The translations under genes were made by a program, and so were the position numbers. Below, piece after piece: positions 32,111 through 39,258 of a DNA stretch of 45,849 bases. Origin of the DNA: a virus; IMG/VR virus record IMGVR_UViG_3300033143_004242, positions 1 through 45,849 of that record; one strand, given 5' to 3'. Under the pieces are notes generated by a model. That model did not search any database, was not told the origin of the DNA, and worked only from the letters and a program-made list of their open reading frames with translations. The first letter of the stretch is position 1; the number at the start of each line of letters is the position of its first letter.

Positions 32111-32438
32111 GACTGAAAAGTTAGTATGGAGCCAAAAGAACCGCAAACAAAAGATAGAAAGTTTAAATATTGAATTAAGTAAGGTAAGAATGAGAGTTTT
32201 TTCTTTAGAAGAACAGTCTTCTTGTCCTCATAGAATAGGAACTTGGAAACGAGAGATATGGACTCCAGCTAACAAAGAATTCGATTATAATAAGGTATGT
32301 AGTAAATGCAATAAGGTCTTAGCTCATGGTGACATACACTATAAACTACAGGATGAACTTAAAGATGCAGAACAAAAAGTACAAGAACTTAAAATAGAAA
32401 TTGAAAGTAGAAGGAAGGAGAAAATGACTAATGTCTGA
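32103..32438 (+). CDS. Coiled-coil protein with zinc-binding centre (111 aa)
   Basis: Two helices (residues 1-37 and 75-110) flank a zinc-ribbon-like centre with CPH and CSKC. Coiled coil plus zinc knuckle could make a dimeric binding protein. AAAGGAGG upstream; overlaps on both sides. Not assigned to a family. Confidence 0.65.
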   Translation: MDETEKLVWSQKNRKQKIESLNIELSKVRMRVFSLEEQSSCPHRIGTWKREIWTPANKEFDYNKVCSKCNKVLAHGDIHYKLQDELKDAEQKVQELKIEIESRRKEKMTNV

Positions 32439-32622
32439 TAACTTATTTCTAAATAGTGAGATTACAAAAGTAGCTATTGACTCTGAAGACTTTGTAATTA
32501 CTACAGAAAATACCAAGATTTGGTTTGCTCTTACTAATCCTATTGACTTCAAAAACCAAGTCCTCTGGGCTTATGAGAAGTATCTGAGGGAAAGGAAGGA
32601 GAAGGCTAATGACAGAAAATGA
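32431..32622 (+). CDS. Hypothetical protein (63 aa)
   Basis: A 63-residue beta-then-helix protein (VAIDSEDFVITTENTKIWFA, then a charged helix). Overlaps both neighbours by 8 and 14 bases. Not recognised. Confidence 0.6.
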   Translation: MSDNLFLNSEITKVAIDSEDFVITTENTKIWFALTNPIDFKNQVLWAYEKYLRERKEKANDRK

Positions 32623-32800
32623 TAAAAGAATTAGGATCTTGGAAATGATAATGAGAGACATGAAAGATGATGCAGAAAGCTTTGATGGTCAGCCTTTCAA
32701 TGGAAGGACTGTTGCCAGATACTTTGCGCATCAAGGGGCAGCTATATCAGCATTGGCTGGTATTATGAAGTCAATCTTAGAACAAATAAAAACGAAGTAG
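32609..32800 (+). CDS. Small helical protein (63 aa)
   Basis: Entirely helical, with two helices split by SFDGQPFNGRTVARYFAHQG. AAGGAGAAGG precedes the ATG. Not recognised. Confidence 0.6.
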   Translation: MTENDKRIRILEMIMRDMKDDAESFDGQPFNGRTVARYFAHQGAAISALAGIMKSILEQIKTK

Positions 32801-32811
32801 GAGGTAGACCT

Positions 32812-33054
32812 ATGAAACTCGAGGAAACTAAGCTTTGTATGAAATGTGGAGAGATATTCGACGTTCCTACTCCAGGACACTGTCCTTGCTGTAATGAGGA
32901 CTCCTGGGTCTGGGTTCTGGCATTTATGAGTAGTGATGTGAAAGAGGAACTCTTTAAGACTGGGGTTCTTTATAATATACCTAATAGGATTAATTTAGAG
33001 CTACATACAGATATAGCAACGGGTGATGACTACTCTATAAATGGAGGTAACTGA
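32812..33054 (+). CDS. Zinc-ribbon protein (80 aa)
   Basis: CMKC (residues 9-12) and CPCC (24-27) make a zinc ribbon followed by an alpha/beta tail. Strong AGGAGG site. Its stop overlaps the start of the Sak4-like gene (TGATG), so the two are probably linked. Confidence 0.65.
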   Translation: MKLEETKLCMKCGEIFDVPTPGHCPCCNEDSWVWVLAFMSSDVKEELFKTGVLYNIPNRINLELHTDIATGDDYSINGGN

Positions 33055-33869
33055 TGCTCAAGTCAACAGTAACTAAGAAGGTTGGAGTCCTTGAAAGGGT
33101 TACCCCAGCTCGAGATATGGAGATAGGGGAGAACTATCTAATTAAAGGATTCCTTGCTGGGCCAAGTGGAAGTGGAAAGACCCAATCCTCAATAACTCTC
33201 CCAAAGACTAAAGAGAAGCCTCTCCTTCTTGTTGACTATGATGGAAGAGCTGAGACTGTAGCAGGAGAGGAGGCAGTTGTAGTTCTCAAGCTCTTTGACC
33301 CAAATCCAGATAGTCCTAAAGCTTGGGATGAGGGAGAGAGCCTCCGCAAGGAACTCTGGACACTTGCCAGAGGAGAAGATTTCCCTTACTCCGGAGTTAT
33401 TGAGGACTCCCTTAGTATGATGGCAAGAATAGCAATGAATAGTGCAGTCTTGCTTGACCCGAAGAGAGGTCTTGGAGGGGCTCCGGCAAAGCAACATTGG
33501 ATGCCTCAGATATACTACCTCGTAAAGCATATCAACTCAATGAGAATGCTCCCATGTCACTACGTCCTTACTGGGCACATGGAACTCCTTGCTGATGAGG
33601 AGAGTGGAGCTATAAAAATCCTCCCCAAAGTGACGAGAAGTCTTCGAACAGAGCTTCCAGCTTGGTTCAACGAGACTTACTATACTCATAGGGAAAGAGG
33701 GAAGGATAAGATTCAGTATTACTGGACTACAGCCGGAACTGGGAAGTATGAATTCTTTAAGAGTACCCTCAACAACAAGGGGAAATATTGGAATGACCCA
33801 GTAGAGATTAACTTTGACAAATCTCCTGTGGGGTTTGAGGGACTACTAAAGAGGAGGTTTGGGAAGTGA
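33054..33869 (+). CDS. Sak4-like RecA-fold ATPase (AAA_24 type)
   Basis: This 271-aa ATPase has Walker A GPSGSGKT (residues 36-43), a following LLLVDYDGRAET that serves as the Asp-containing strand, and a Walker B-like segment near SGVIEDSLSMM. Such phage proteins (AAA_24, Sak4 group) are RecA-like ATPases that help single-strand annealing, usually with a phage ssDNA-binding protein and a nuclease. Both partners are found nearby (30981-31916 and 34779-35303). It overlaps the next gene by four bases. Confidence 0.8.
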   Translation: MLKSTVTKKVGVLERVTPARDMEIGENYLIKGFLAGPSGSGKTQSSITLPKTKEKPLLLVDYDGRAETVAGEEAVVVLKLFDPNPDSPKAWDEGESLRKELWTLARGEDFPYSGVIEDSLSMMARIAMNSAVLLDPKRGLGGAPAKQHWMPQIYYLVKHINSMRMLPCHYVLTGHMELLADEESGAIKILPKVTRSLRTELPAWFNETYYTHRERGKDKIQYYWTTAGTGKYEFFKSTLNNKGKYWNDPVEINFDKSPVGFEGLLKRRFGK

Positions 33870-34228
33870 CCATTGACTGGCAAGCTCTTGCAGAGCGGAG
33901 AAGCTACCCAAATATTAAGAGTCTCCTTATTGACCGATACTACAAGAAGGATGAGAATAGTATCCAGATCGGTGAGTATATTGGAGCTACTGATGCCTCA
34001 GTAAGGAATATTATGAGGGCTCTTAATCTCCCAAGGAGGCAGAAGGGACATTCAGTAGGAGCAGGAGTTCTTGCAAGGCTCGTAGGGATAAGAGAGGGAG
34101 ATAGAGCCCTTCTTACTGCAGAACAGCTCGCCAAGAAAGTAGGAGCTCATCCTGCTACAGTGAGGAGACTTATGGCAGAGAATAATTTAACTTATAAAAG
34201 GAGGAAGGAGAATGGAGAAAATAGATAA
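33866..34228 (+). CDS. Helix-turn-helix DNA-binding protein, GTG start (120 aa)
   Basis: Two helix-turn-helix units are visible: SIQIGEYIGATDASVRNIMR (about residues 32-51) and TAEQLAKKVGAHPATVRRLM (about 84-103). GTG at 33866 overlaps the Sak4-like stop, with GAGGAGG upstream. It is the best candidate for a phage transcription regulator and thus for a protein that might read the genome's repeated dyads; that link is only inference. Confidence 0.7.
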   Translation: MTIDWQALAERRSYPNIKSLLIDRYYKKDENSIQIGEYIGATDASVRNIMRALNLPRRQKGHSVGAGVLARLVGIREGDRALLTAEQLAKKVGAHPATVRRLMAENNLTYKRRKENGENR

Positions 34229-34610
34229 TAAGGTAGAATACAAAGATTGGAATGACACTAAAATAATGAAGCATACTTGTCACTTGGACTTTGTTGATTT
34301 TAGCCAAGCCAACATTAAAAGATGTGAGGAGGTTTTTCACCCCTTAGATTCCTGGTCTTTGAGTGATTGGGCTACTGCTGCTGTAGGAGAGCTTGGTGAA
34401 GCATGTAACTTAATTAAGAAATTAAATCGAGGTGAGAATATACCACTTGATTTAATAGCGGAAGAGTTGGCTGACTGTGTTACTTACATTGATTTGCTCG
34501 CAACTCGAATGGAGAAAGAACTTATGCACGAACTTATTAAGAAGTTCAATAAGGTTTCCGACAAAAAAGGGAGTGATGAGTATCTTTGGGGTAATGCACC
34601 ACAAAGATAA
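34212..34610 (+). CDS. MazG-like nucleotide pyrophosphohydrolase (132 aa)
   Basis: Matches the MazG pattern: AAVGELGEACNLIKKL with the metal-binding glutamates, then ELADCVTYIDLLA with the second acidic pair, followed by LIKKFNKVSDKKGS. These enzymes cleave nucleoside triphosphates or (p)ppGpp-like molecules and in phages adjust host nucleotide pools. AGGAGGAAGGAGA precedes the ATG. Confidence 0.8.
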   Translation: MEKIDNKVEYKDWNDTKIMKHTCHLDFVDFSQANIKRCEEVFHPLDSWSLSDWATAAVGELGEACNLIKKLNRGENIPLDLIAEELADCVTYIDLLATRMEKELMHELIKKFNKVSDKKGSDEYLWGNAPQR

Positions 34611-34716
34611 TTCTTTAGTATTACTTGATACTATTTGTAATCGTAATAGTGAGTCTTTATTAATAGTTTATATTGATCAGCTATTTCCAAAGGAAGGAGG
34701 TGAGAAAGAACCATAA
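34594..34716 (+). CDS. Possible small protein (40 aa)
   Basis: An in-frame ATG at 34594 opens 40 codons (starting MHHKDNSLVLLDTIC, ending acidic) that overlap the MazG-like stop by 17 bases. Codon use resembles that of neighbouring genes and GGGGT lies just upstream. Without it the gap to the next gene would be 168 bp. Confidence 0.4.
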   Translation: MHHKDNSLVLLDTICNRNSESLLIVYIDQLFPKEGGEKEP

Positions 34717-34723
34717 TCCAAGG

Positions 34724-34746
34724 AAACATTCAATTTTTGAATCTTT
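34724..34746. repeat. Dispersed 23-bp dyad, copy 6
   Basis: Arms AAACATTCAA and TTGAATCTTT around a TTT spacer, preceded by AAGG and followed by AACTC. It lies in the leader of the 174-aa gene, 32 bases before its start. Confidence 0.85.
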
Positions 34747-34778
34747 AACTCAAAACATTTCAACATAAGGAGGTTTAG

Positions 34779-35303
34779 ATGGGTACTTTTAAAGTAGGAA
34801 AGTCGATTGATGATATTGAGGAAGCTGTGCTTATGCCAGTAGACTGGTATGAGTTTGAGATTAGTGATGATCCAGTACTTAAACCAAATAATACCCTTAA
34901 GGAGATGGTTTCCGAGGATGCAACCGATGAGGAAATCGACCAAGCTATTGAGGAGAATGAAAAGGCTGGCTTTAATTTGACGGTCTCTTTACGTTCTGAA
35001 TCCCCGGAAGTCCAATTCGATGGAAGGAAACTTACAGCTTGGCTACCTTATCCCTCTGCTGCAGATGAAGAACGCTACGACGGAAGGGGTATGAAAATCT
35101 TTGACTCTAAATTCGAGAGGCTTGTGGATTTTGTCACAAAGTTCGGAGGCTCAGTGGACGAAGGTGAGAAGGGTGAGACTGAGATAACTCTTGTCAAAGG
35201 GATGAAAGGTTGTTGCTACGTTACTCAAGGGAAGATTCCTGGTAGGGAAGAGCTCGGTAACTCCATTGACATCTTCGCGGGGTTTAAGGAGTATGGAGAG
35301 TAA
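34779..35303 (+). CDS. Probable ssDNA-binding protein of the recombination module (174 aa)
   Basis: This is an acidic 174-aa protein with a beta-rich C-terminal half (NLTVSLRSE, LTAWLPYPS, GCCYVTQGKI, SIDIFAGFKE). Size, acidity and place one operon step after the Sak4-like gene resemble DUF669-type phage proteins that act as ssDNA-binding partners. The assignment is tentative. Leader holds dyad copy 6 and a clear AAGGAGG site. Directly downstream lie the structured RNA candidates. Confidence 0.5.
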   Translation: MGTFKVGKSIDDIEEAVLMPVDWYEFEISDDPVLKPNNTLKEMVSEDATDEEIDQAIEENEKAGFNLTVSLRSESPEVQFDGRKLTAWLPYPSAADEERYDGRGMKIFDSKFERLVDFVTKFGGSVDEGEKGETEITLVKGMKGCCYVTQGKIPGREELGNSIDIFAGFKEYGE

Positions 35304-35311
35304 GGAGGAGG

Positions 35312-35389
35312 TGTGCTGGTAGGTACGAGGGCAGGCCACCCTCAATAGTGTGAAGGGGGAGTCCCGCAAGGACACGACCTGCCAGCACA
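35312..35389 (+). ncRNA. Structured RNA candidate A
   Basis: A 13-bp stem closes it (35312-35324 with 35377-35389, including one G-U). Inside are a 5-bp hairpin GAGGG/CCCTC (327-331/339-343 after 35000) and a GTCC/GGAC hairpin (35361-35364/35370-35373). GGCAGG (35330-35335) can instead pair with CCTGCC (35378-35383), opening the closing stem: a possible switch. No T-tract follows, so it is not a simple terminator. It matches no RNA family I can name. Confidence 0.5.
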
Positions 35390-35391
35390 AA

Positions 35392-35471
35392 GGCGGTGAG
35401 GGTTTGGTGAGTAGGCAGCGGGGAGTTACTCTTTAAGAGCCTACGCATACGCTCACCAGCCCCAAGCCGCT
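35392..35471 (+). ncRNA. Structured RNA candidate B
   Basis: A long interrupted stem: GCGG/CCGC base (35393-35396/35467-35470), GGG/CCC, then TGGTGAG/CTCACCA (35405-35411/35452-35458) and TAGGC/GCCTA (35412-35416/35439-35443). The alternative hairpin GAGTA/TACTC (35409-35413/35427-35431) excludes the main stem. It ends just before the ribosome-binding site of the next gene, so it could control it. Confidence 0.5.
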
Positions 35472-35500
35472 AACATCAGGGCGTGAGGAGGTGTAATAAG

Positions 35501-35833
35501 TTGCCGAAAATAAAACTTAATTTAATAGAAGATAGGATTTGTAATGGGTGTAATTGGTTAAGAATAAAGGTAGGGTCAGATTATCATGGTTGCACTTGCA
35601 ATGCTTCAGATCCTCTTTATTGTAGTTGTTATAAATATTCAACCTATAACGGAAATAAGAATCTTAACTGGTGTTCTTTGTATCAAAGAGAGTTATCAAA
35701 AGGTCTAAAACCAAAGCAGCTCAGAAGGTGTAGAAAAAATTGGGAAGTTCCAAATACTAATAAAAAATGGCATTGGGATTATGGTGACACTATAACATGG
35801 AAACAGTTACAAAATGAGGATTTTACAGTTTAG
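35501..35833 (+). CDS. Cysteine-rich protein, TTG start (110 aa)
   Basis: This 110-aa protein has a cysteine-rich first half (RICNGCNW, GCTCNAS, YCSCYKY, WCSLY) and a basic second half with several tryptophans. I chose TTG 35501 because GAGGAGGTG lies eight bases upstream; a GTG at 35483 would place the start inside that site. It directly follows the two RNA candidates. Likely metal-binding; role unknown. Confidence 0.6.
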   Translation: MPKIKLNLIEDRICNGCNWLRIKVGSDYHGCTCNASDPLYCSCYKYSTYNGNKNLNWCSLYQRELSKGLKPKQLRRCRKNWEVPNTNKKWHWDYGDTITWKQLQNEDFTV

Positions 35834-35866
35834 GACGTGAGGTAAGGAAAGGAGGGAATTTTGATA

Positions 35867-36010
35867 ATGGAAACAATGACTTTTGCAATTGGAATATGGT
35901 CTCTCATCATGGGTGTTAATATAGATAGTACTTCATTGGTTCTGATTAGCTTTGGGTGGGTGAGTGCAGGAGTCGTTCTTACAGTAATAAAAGTACTACG
36001 AAAACCCTAA
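35867..36010 (+). CDS. Small membrane protein (47 aa)
   Basis: ATG 35867 follows GGAAAGGAGGG. Two hydrophobic stretches (MTFAIGIWSLIMGVNI and LVLISFGWVSAGVVLTVI) and a basic C terminus suggest two membrane spans with the end inside the cell. It could be an early membrane-active protein such as an exclusion factor; not a clear holin. Unknown. Confidence 0.6.
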   Translation: METMTFAIGIWSLIMGVNIDSTSLVLISFGWVSAGVVLTVIKVLRKP

Positions 36011-36049
36011 CTTGCTCTAACAGGGTGTGAGAAGGAAAGGAGGAAGAAA

Positions 36050-36340
36050 ATGGGAGCCTGTAGAGAAACATTCAGTATTTGGTTTCATATTAAAAAAGTT
36101 ATTAAGCCAACTTTTAAAACGTGGGGACGCTGGAAATGTTTTAAAGATTTATTGAATTTAAGAATTGAAAGCTATTTCTGGCATGATTCGTTTGGGCGAT
36201 ATATTAATCGTTGGCTTTTATGTCCTTTATTTGGACATCGGAAAGTTCAATGGCTTAGTGATGGTAGTTGCTCTGATGAACGCCCTATGAACTATTGTTT
36301 TAACTGTGAACAAGAAGTTGACAACCCTAACTCGCCTTAA
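36050..36340 (+). CDS. DUF1660-like zinc protein (96 aa)
   Basis: The C-terminal half reads CPLFGHRKVQW and later CFNCEQEV, the CxxxGH...CxxC arrangement of small prophage zinc proteins (DUF1660-like). The N-terminal half is basic and aromatic. A GAAAGGAGG site precedes the ATG. Function of the family is unknown. Confidence 0.65.
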   Translation: MGACRETFSIWFHIKKVIKPTFKTWGRWKCFKDLLNLRIESYFWHDSFGRYINRWLLCPLFGHRKVQWLSDGSCSDERPMNYCFNCEQEVDNPNSP

Positions 36341-36350
36341 CGGCATAGGC

Positions 36351-36536
36351 ATGAGAGTTATGACAAATTACCAATATATAGTTGATGCAATTCAAGAGGA
36401 AGCAAAAGTAAGACTACAAAAAGAGCCTGAATTAAGGAATGAACTCCGGGCTGTGTATGCTGTTAGTACAGAAGTAGACTTACTTGTTGGAGAAATTATG
36501 AAAAAGTTAAGTTTATCTGACAGCCATACCTCGTGA
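36351..36536 (+). CDS. Small acidic helical protein (61 aa)
   Basis: Helical protein (YIVDAIQEEAKVRLQKEPEL). Starts at 36351 or 36360 are both possible; no strong ribosome-binding site helps choose. Its last codons and stop lie in the first arm of the four-way-junction fold at 36517-36581. Not recognised. Confidence 0.5.
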   Translation: MRVMTNYQYIVDAIQEEAKVRLQKEPELRNELRAVYAVSTEVDLLVGEIMKKLSLSDSHTS

Positions 36537-36581
36537 GACTATGGAGTGTTCGCTGCACTGTGGTAGCAGTCCACCTGTCAG
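36517..36581 (+). ncRNA. Four-way-junction (cloverleaf-like) fold candidate
   Basis: CTGACAG/CTGTCAG (36517-36523/36575-36581) close three adjoining hairpins without unpaired bases between them: CCATA/TATGG (36524-36544), AGTG/CACT with a 7-nt loop (36545-36559) and GTGG/CCAC with a 7-nt loop (36560-36574). The layout recalls a tRNA but lacks the T-loop sequence and normal D-arm, and total length is only 65. It may be a tRNA-like or regulatory RNA in the leader of the next gene. Confidence 0.35.
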
Positions 36582-36604
36582 GTTTAATAGAAGGGGAAGA
36601 ACAA

Positions 36605-36919
36605 ATGAAATCCTTAGACATAATCATCATACTTATCATCAGCATTCTACTCATAATAGCCCTCTGGGTTACTCCCTGCAGACCTCAAAAGCCTCAGCCT
36701 ATACTCAAGGAGCTCTCTGAAGAGGTCTCTGATCTTGAGAAAGACATAGCTTATGCTATTTGGAATAAAAAAAGGCTATATTATACTCTATGGATTATAA
36801 AAGATCTGACTAAAGTTCATATAAGAGAAGCCAAGAATTACGATACAACTGGAAATTTTCATCATTGGACAAAGAAATATAAACATAATTCTAAGATAAA
36901 TATTCTGGAGGAGCCGTAA
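36605..36919 (+). CDS. Single-span membrane protein (104 aa)
   Basis: An N-terminal hydrophobic span (IIIILIISILLIIALWV, residues 5-22) is followed by a helical charged region of 80 residues: probably inner-membrane anchored with a cytoplasmic or periplasmic helix. I chose ATG 36605 after GGGGAAGAA; a start at 36533 would run through the folded leader. Unknown. Confidence 0.6.
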   Translation: MKSLDIIIILIISILLIIALWVTPCRPQKPQPILKELSEEVSDLEKDIAYAIWNKKRLYYTLWIIKDLTKVHIREAKNYDTTGNFHHWTKKYKHNSKINILEEP

Positions 36920-36921
36920 TT

Positions 36922-37077
36922 ATGTCATTAAAAGCCGAGAAGTATTTAGATCCTGCAGTAATACCTTATTATGCCTGTATATCTTTTAATCAAAGAGGTG
37001 AAAAGTGTTTAGGAGATAAAACTATAATAAAACTATTTTATGGTTGTAAAAACTGTTTATGTTATAAGGAGCTATAG
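36922..37077 (+). CDS. Small cysteine-containing protein (51 aa)
   Basis: ATG 36922 after CTGGAGGAGCC. 51 residues, ending GCKNCLCYKEL, with cysteines at 19, 29, 42, 45 and 47; another likely metal-binding miniprotein. The next gene's ribosome-binding site lies at its 3' end. Confidence 0.6.
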   Translation: MSLKAEKYLDPAVIPYYACISFNQRGEKCLGDKTIIKLFYGCKNCLCYKEL

Positions 37078-37080
37078 CCT

Positions 37081-37287
37081 ATGCCTAACTACAAGATATT
37101 CCAGATGAAACTTCCTACTCCTCTTTTCGAGGAGTTTTACAAAGCTTTCCCAGGTCGAGGGGAGAGGAAACTCCTGGTGGAGAAGTTTATAGAAATGGCA
37201 GTAGAACTCTCGGGGGAAAAGAACTGCTTTATTGAGGGAGTTCTTGAGGAAGCAACTCTAAGATATGGAGAAAGGGAAGATGGATAA
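37081..37287 (+). CDS. Small ribbon-helix-helix-like protein (68 aa)
   Basis: A short strand (YKIFQMKLP) and two helices (FEEFYKAFPG and RKLLVEKFIEMAVELS) follow the order of ribbon-helix-helix repressors, though the family is not certain. AAGGAGC precedes the ATG. If real, it could be a second candidate reader of the genome's short palindromes. Confidence 0.55.
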   Translation: MPNYKIFQMKLPTPLFEEFYKAFPGRGERKLLVEKFIEMAVELSGEKNCFIEGVLEEATLRYGEREDG

Positions 37288-37570
37288 ACTAGTTAAGATA
37301 ATTGGGCCTGCCCCCTCTGAAATGTCTGATGAGGAGTTTGCAATTCGACTCCGGAAAGAGAGAGGTAGGGTGACAACAGCACTCGAGGAATACTCTTACC
37401 AAGCCAAGACGTCAAAGCCGAGAGCTAAGGCAAAGCCCCTCCTCAGTTCACAGGAGAGGAAACTTAAGACTGCCTTAGAAGAACTTGGTATGACTCCAGA
37501 GGAATTCGTCGAAGCATATAAGGAAGAACAACAAAAGAAGGAGGAGGTAAAAGGAGAACCAATGAAATGA
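37280..37570 (+). CDS. Helical basic protein (96 aa)
   Basis: Helical, very basic centre (AKTSKPRAKAKPLLSSQERK) and an acidic end. ATG 37280 follows AAGGGAAG; 37265 is an alternative. It overlaps the ParB-methyltransferase gene by four bases and could be its partner. Not recognised. Confidence 0.6.
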   Translation: MDKLVKIIGPAPSEMSDEEFAIRLRKERGRVTTALEEYSYQAKTSKPRAKAKPLLSSQERKLKTALEELGMTPEEFVEAYKEEQQKKEEVKGEPMK

Positions 37571-39258
37571 CAGAAAAAGAGATGGTCTATAGATTGCCAG
37601 TTGAAGCAATCATTGTTCCAGAAGATAGGGTTCGCCAAGAGTTTAAGCGACGAGAGATGGAGAAGCTTGTTGCATCCATCAAAAAGTTTAACATTATAGA
37701 ACCTGGAGTTTGTCGAAAGGAGGGTGAGGACTTTATCCTTGTAGCAGGGGAGAGAAGACTTAGAGCTTGTGAGATAGCCAAAGTTCCTTTCTCCTTTGTA
37801 CTTCTAGAAGAGATTGATCCACTAAGGATTCGTGAAATAGAACTTGAAGAGAATGTCTGCCGAGTTGATCTTACCTTTCAAGAGGAGGTAACTGCTTATC
37901 AAGAACTTCATACCATTAAACAAGAACAACTCGGAGTAAGTGTAAGTGGTGCTTCTGGAGGCTATGGAATTGCAGACTTTGCGGAGTATTTAGGCCGCTC
38001 TGAAGGAATCGTATCAGAAGATTTAGAGCTTGCTGCCTTTCTCCAAATCGACGAAGTCCGAAATGCTAAGACCAAGACTGATGCAAAGAAGATAGTCAAA
38101 AGAATCAAAGACGAGTATCGAACCTCTAAAGCCCTTAAAGAAGCCCGAGAAGGGCCGCAACCTCCAGAAGTAGAACTCGATGAGAATGCTACAGAATCCA
38201 TGCGTCAGGCAGCAAGGGCGGCAGAGCTTAAGGAAAAAGTGGAGTTCTTTGGAAAGAGAATTCATCTGGGAATGATGGAAAAATTACTTCCAGAGTATGC
38301 AGATGGCTTCTTTGATGTGGTCTGTTTCGATCCTCCTTGGGGAGTGAATTTCGATACAGTAAAGAAGGAGACTGGTTCAACAAGAGATTTTAAGGATGAC
38401 TGGGGCTTTGTTCAAGACAATCTACCTAAGTGGCTTGATCTTATCTACAACAAGATGTCAGAGAATAGTCATCTCTATATGTTTTTTGGGATAGTCAATC
38501 ACCGATATATTTATGAGTGGTTAGAAAATGCTGGTTTTGATACTAACGGCATCCCCCTCATTTGGTTCAAGCAAGGAGCTCATAGGACTCGTAACCCTGA
38601 TATTTGGCCAGGGAGATCATACGAACCTATCGCCTATGCAAGGAAAGGAAGCAAAGTCCTTGTCCGAAAGGGAGCCCCTGATGTAATTGTCACTCCAGCT
38701 CCTACTCCCACTATTAAGGGAACTCATCCCTCAGCAAAACATCCTATGATCTACATTGAACTCCTTCAGAGGTCTTGTTCTCCAGGAGACAAAATCCTTG
38801 ACCCAATGTGCGGAAGTGGAATGATGGCAGTAGCTGCAGAGACCCTTCGTGTTACTCATCAACTCGATTGGCATATGATTGAAGTTGAGGAAACCTTCCA
38901 GGAACTTAGTCTCTTTAATACAATCAAAGGTTATCATTACCTCACTAATATTGACACAGTCTCCCCAGAGCTTCGTACTGATCCAGTGGAAGAGAAGCTT
39001 CCCTACTATATTTGCTCCAGCTGTGGCGCATCTGGAACTGTAGCAAGTTTGCCTATTAGGAAGAAGGATGGAAGGAAAGTGTGTAAAGAATGTGATAGTT
39101 CTATTATACTTCGTACTGAAGATGTACCAGAAGACTACAAGGAGATAGAACTTGATCGTCCTGGAGGAAAAGAATTGTGGAAGGCTTGCTGGAAAAAATA
39201 CCCAGAGAAGCAAGACGAGATGCTTGCTTGGAAGGAGGAGAAAGATGAAGGTAACTAA
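37567..39258 (+). CDS. ParB-like domain / DNA methyltransferase / zinc ribbon fusion (563 aa)
   Basis: Three parts in one chain. Residues 1-110 are a ParB/Spo0J-like N-terminal domain (PEDRVRQEF, then LVAGERRLRACEIA with the GERR nucleotide-binding motif). Residues about 225-445 are an N4/N6 amino-methyltransferase of the beta class, in which the catalytic DPPW (about 257) precedes the SAM-binding DPMCGSG (about 416). Residues 475-505 carry CSSC and CKEC, a zinc ribbon. It would modify phage DNA against host restriction or act on host DNA; target sequence unknown. No restriction partner is seen. Confidence 0.85.
   Translation: MTEKEMVYRLPVEAIIVPEDRVRQEFKRREMEKLVASIKKFNIIEPGVCRKEGEDFILVAGERRLRACEIAKVPFSFVLLEEIDPLRIREIELEENVCRVDLTFQEEVTAYQELHTIKQEQLGVSVSGASGGYGIADFAEYLGRSEGIVSEDLELAAFLQIDEVRNAKTKTDAKKIVKRIKDEYRTSKALKEAREGPQPPEVELDENATESMRQAARAAELKEKVEFFGKRIHLGMMEKLLPEYADGFFDVVCFDPPWGVNFDTVKKETGSTRDFKDDWGFVQDNLPKWLDLIYNKMSENSHLYMFFGIVNHRYIYEWLENAGFDTNGIPLIWFKQGAHRTRNPDIWPGRSYEPIAYARKGSKVLVRKGAPDVIVTPAPTPTIKGTHPSAKHPMIYIELLQRSCSPGDKILDPMCGSGMMAVAAETLRVTHQLDWHMIEVEETFQELSLFNTIKGYHYLTNIDTVSPELRTDPVEEKLPYYICSSCGASGTVASLPIRKKDGRKVCKECDSSIILRTEDVPEDYKEIELDRPGGKELWKACWKKYPEKQDEMLAWKEEKDEGN

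Noticed and set aside
35409-35431. Resemblance of the apical part of RNA candidate B to the conserved hairpin of c-di-GMP-I riboswitches
   Set aside because: Only one hairpin looks similar; the other conserved stem, the GNRA loop and the order of elements do not fit.
35460-35490. Possible twister-type ribozyme core (CCCCAAGCC followed by CTAACA)
   Set aside because: The required pseudoknots and stem order cannot be drawn, so shared short words are not enough.
36517-36581. tRNA gene
   Set aside because: A cloverleaf is possible, but there is no T-loop consensus, the D-arm is abnormal and the length is too short. Kept only as a structured candidate.
39152-39244. Upstream extension of the 70-aa protein
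   Set aside because: It lies entirely within the methyltransferase gene in another frame; the ATG at 39245 has its own ribosome-binding site.
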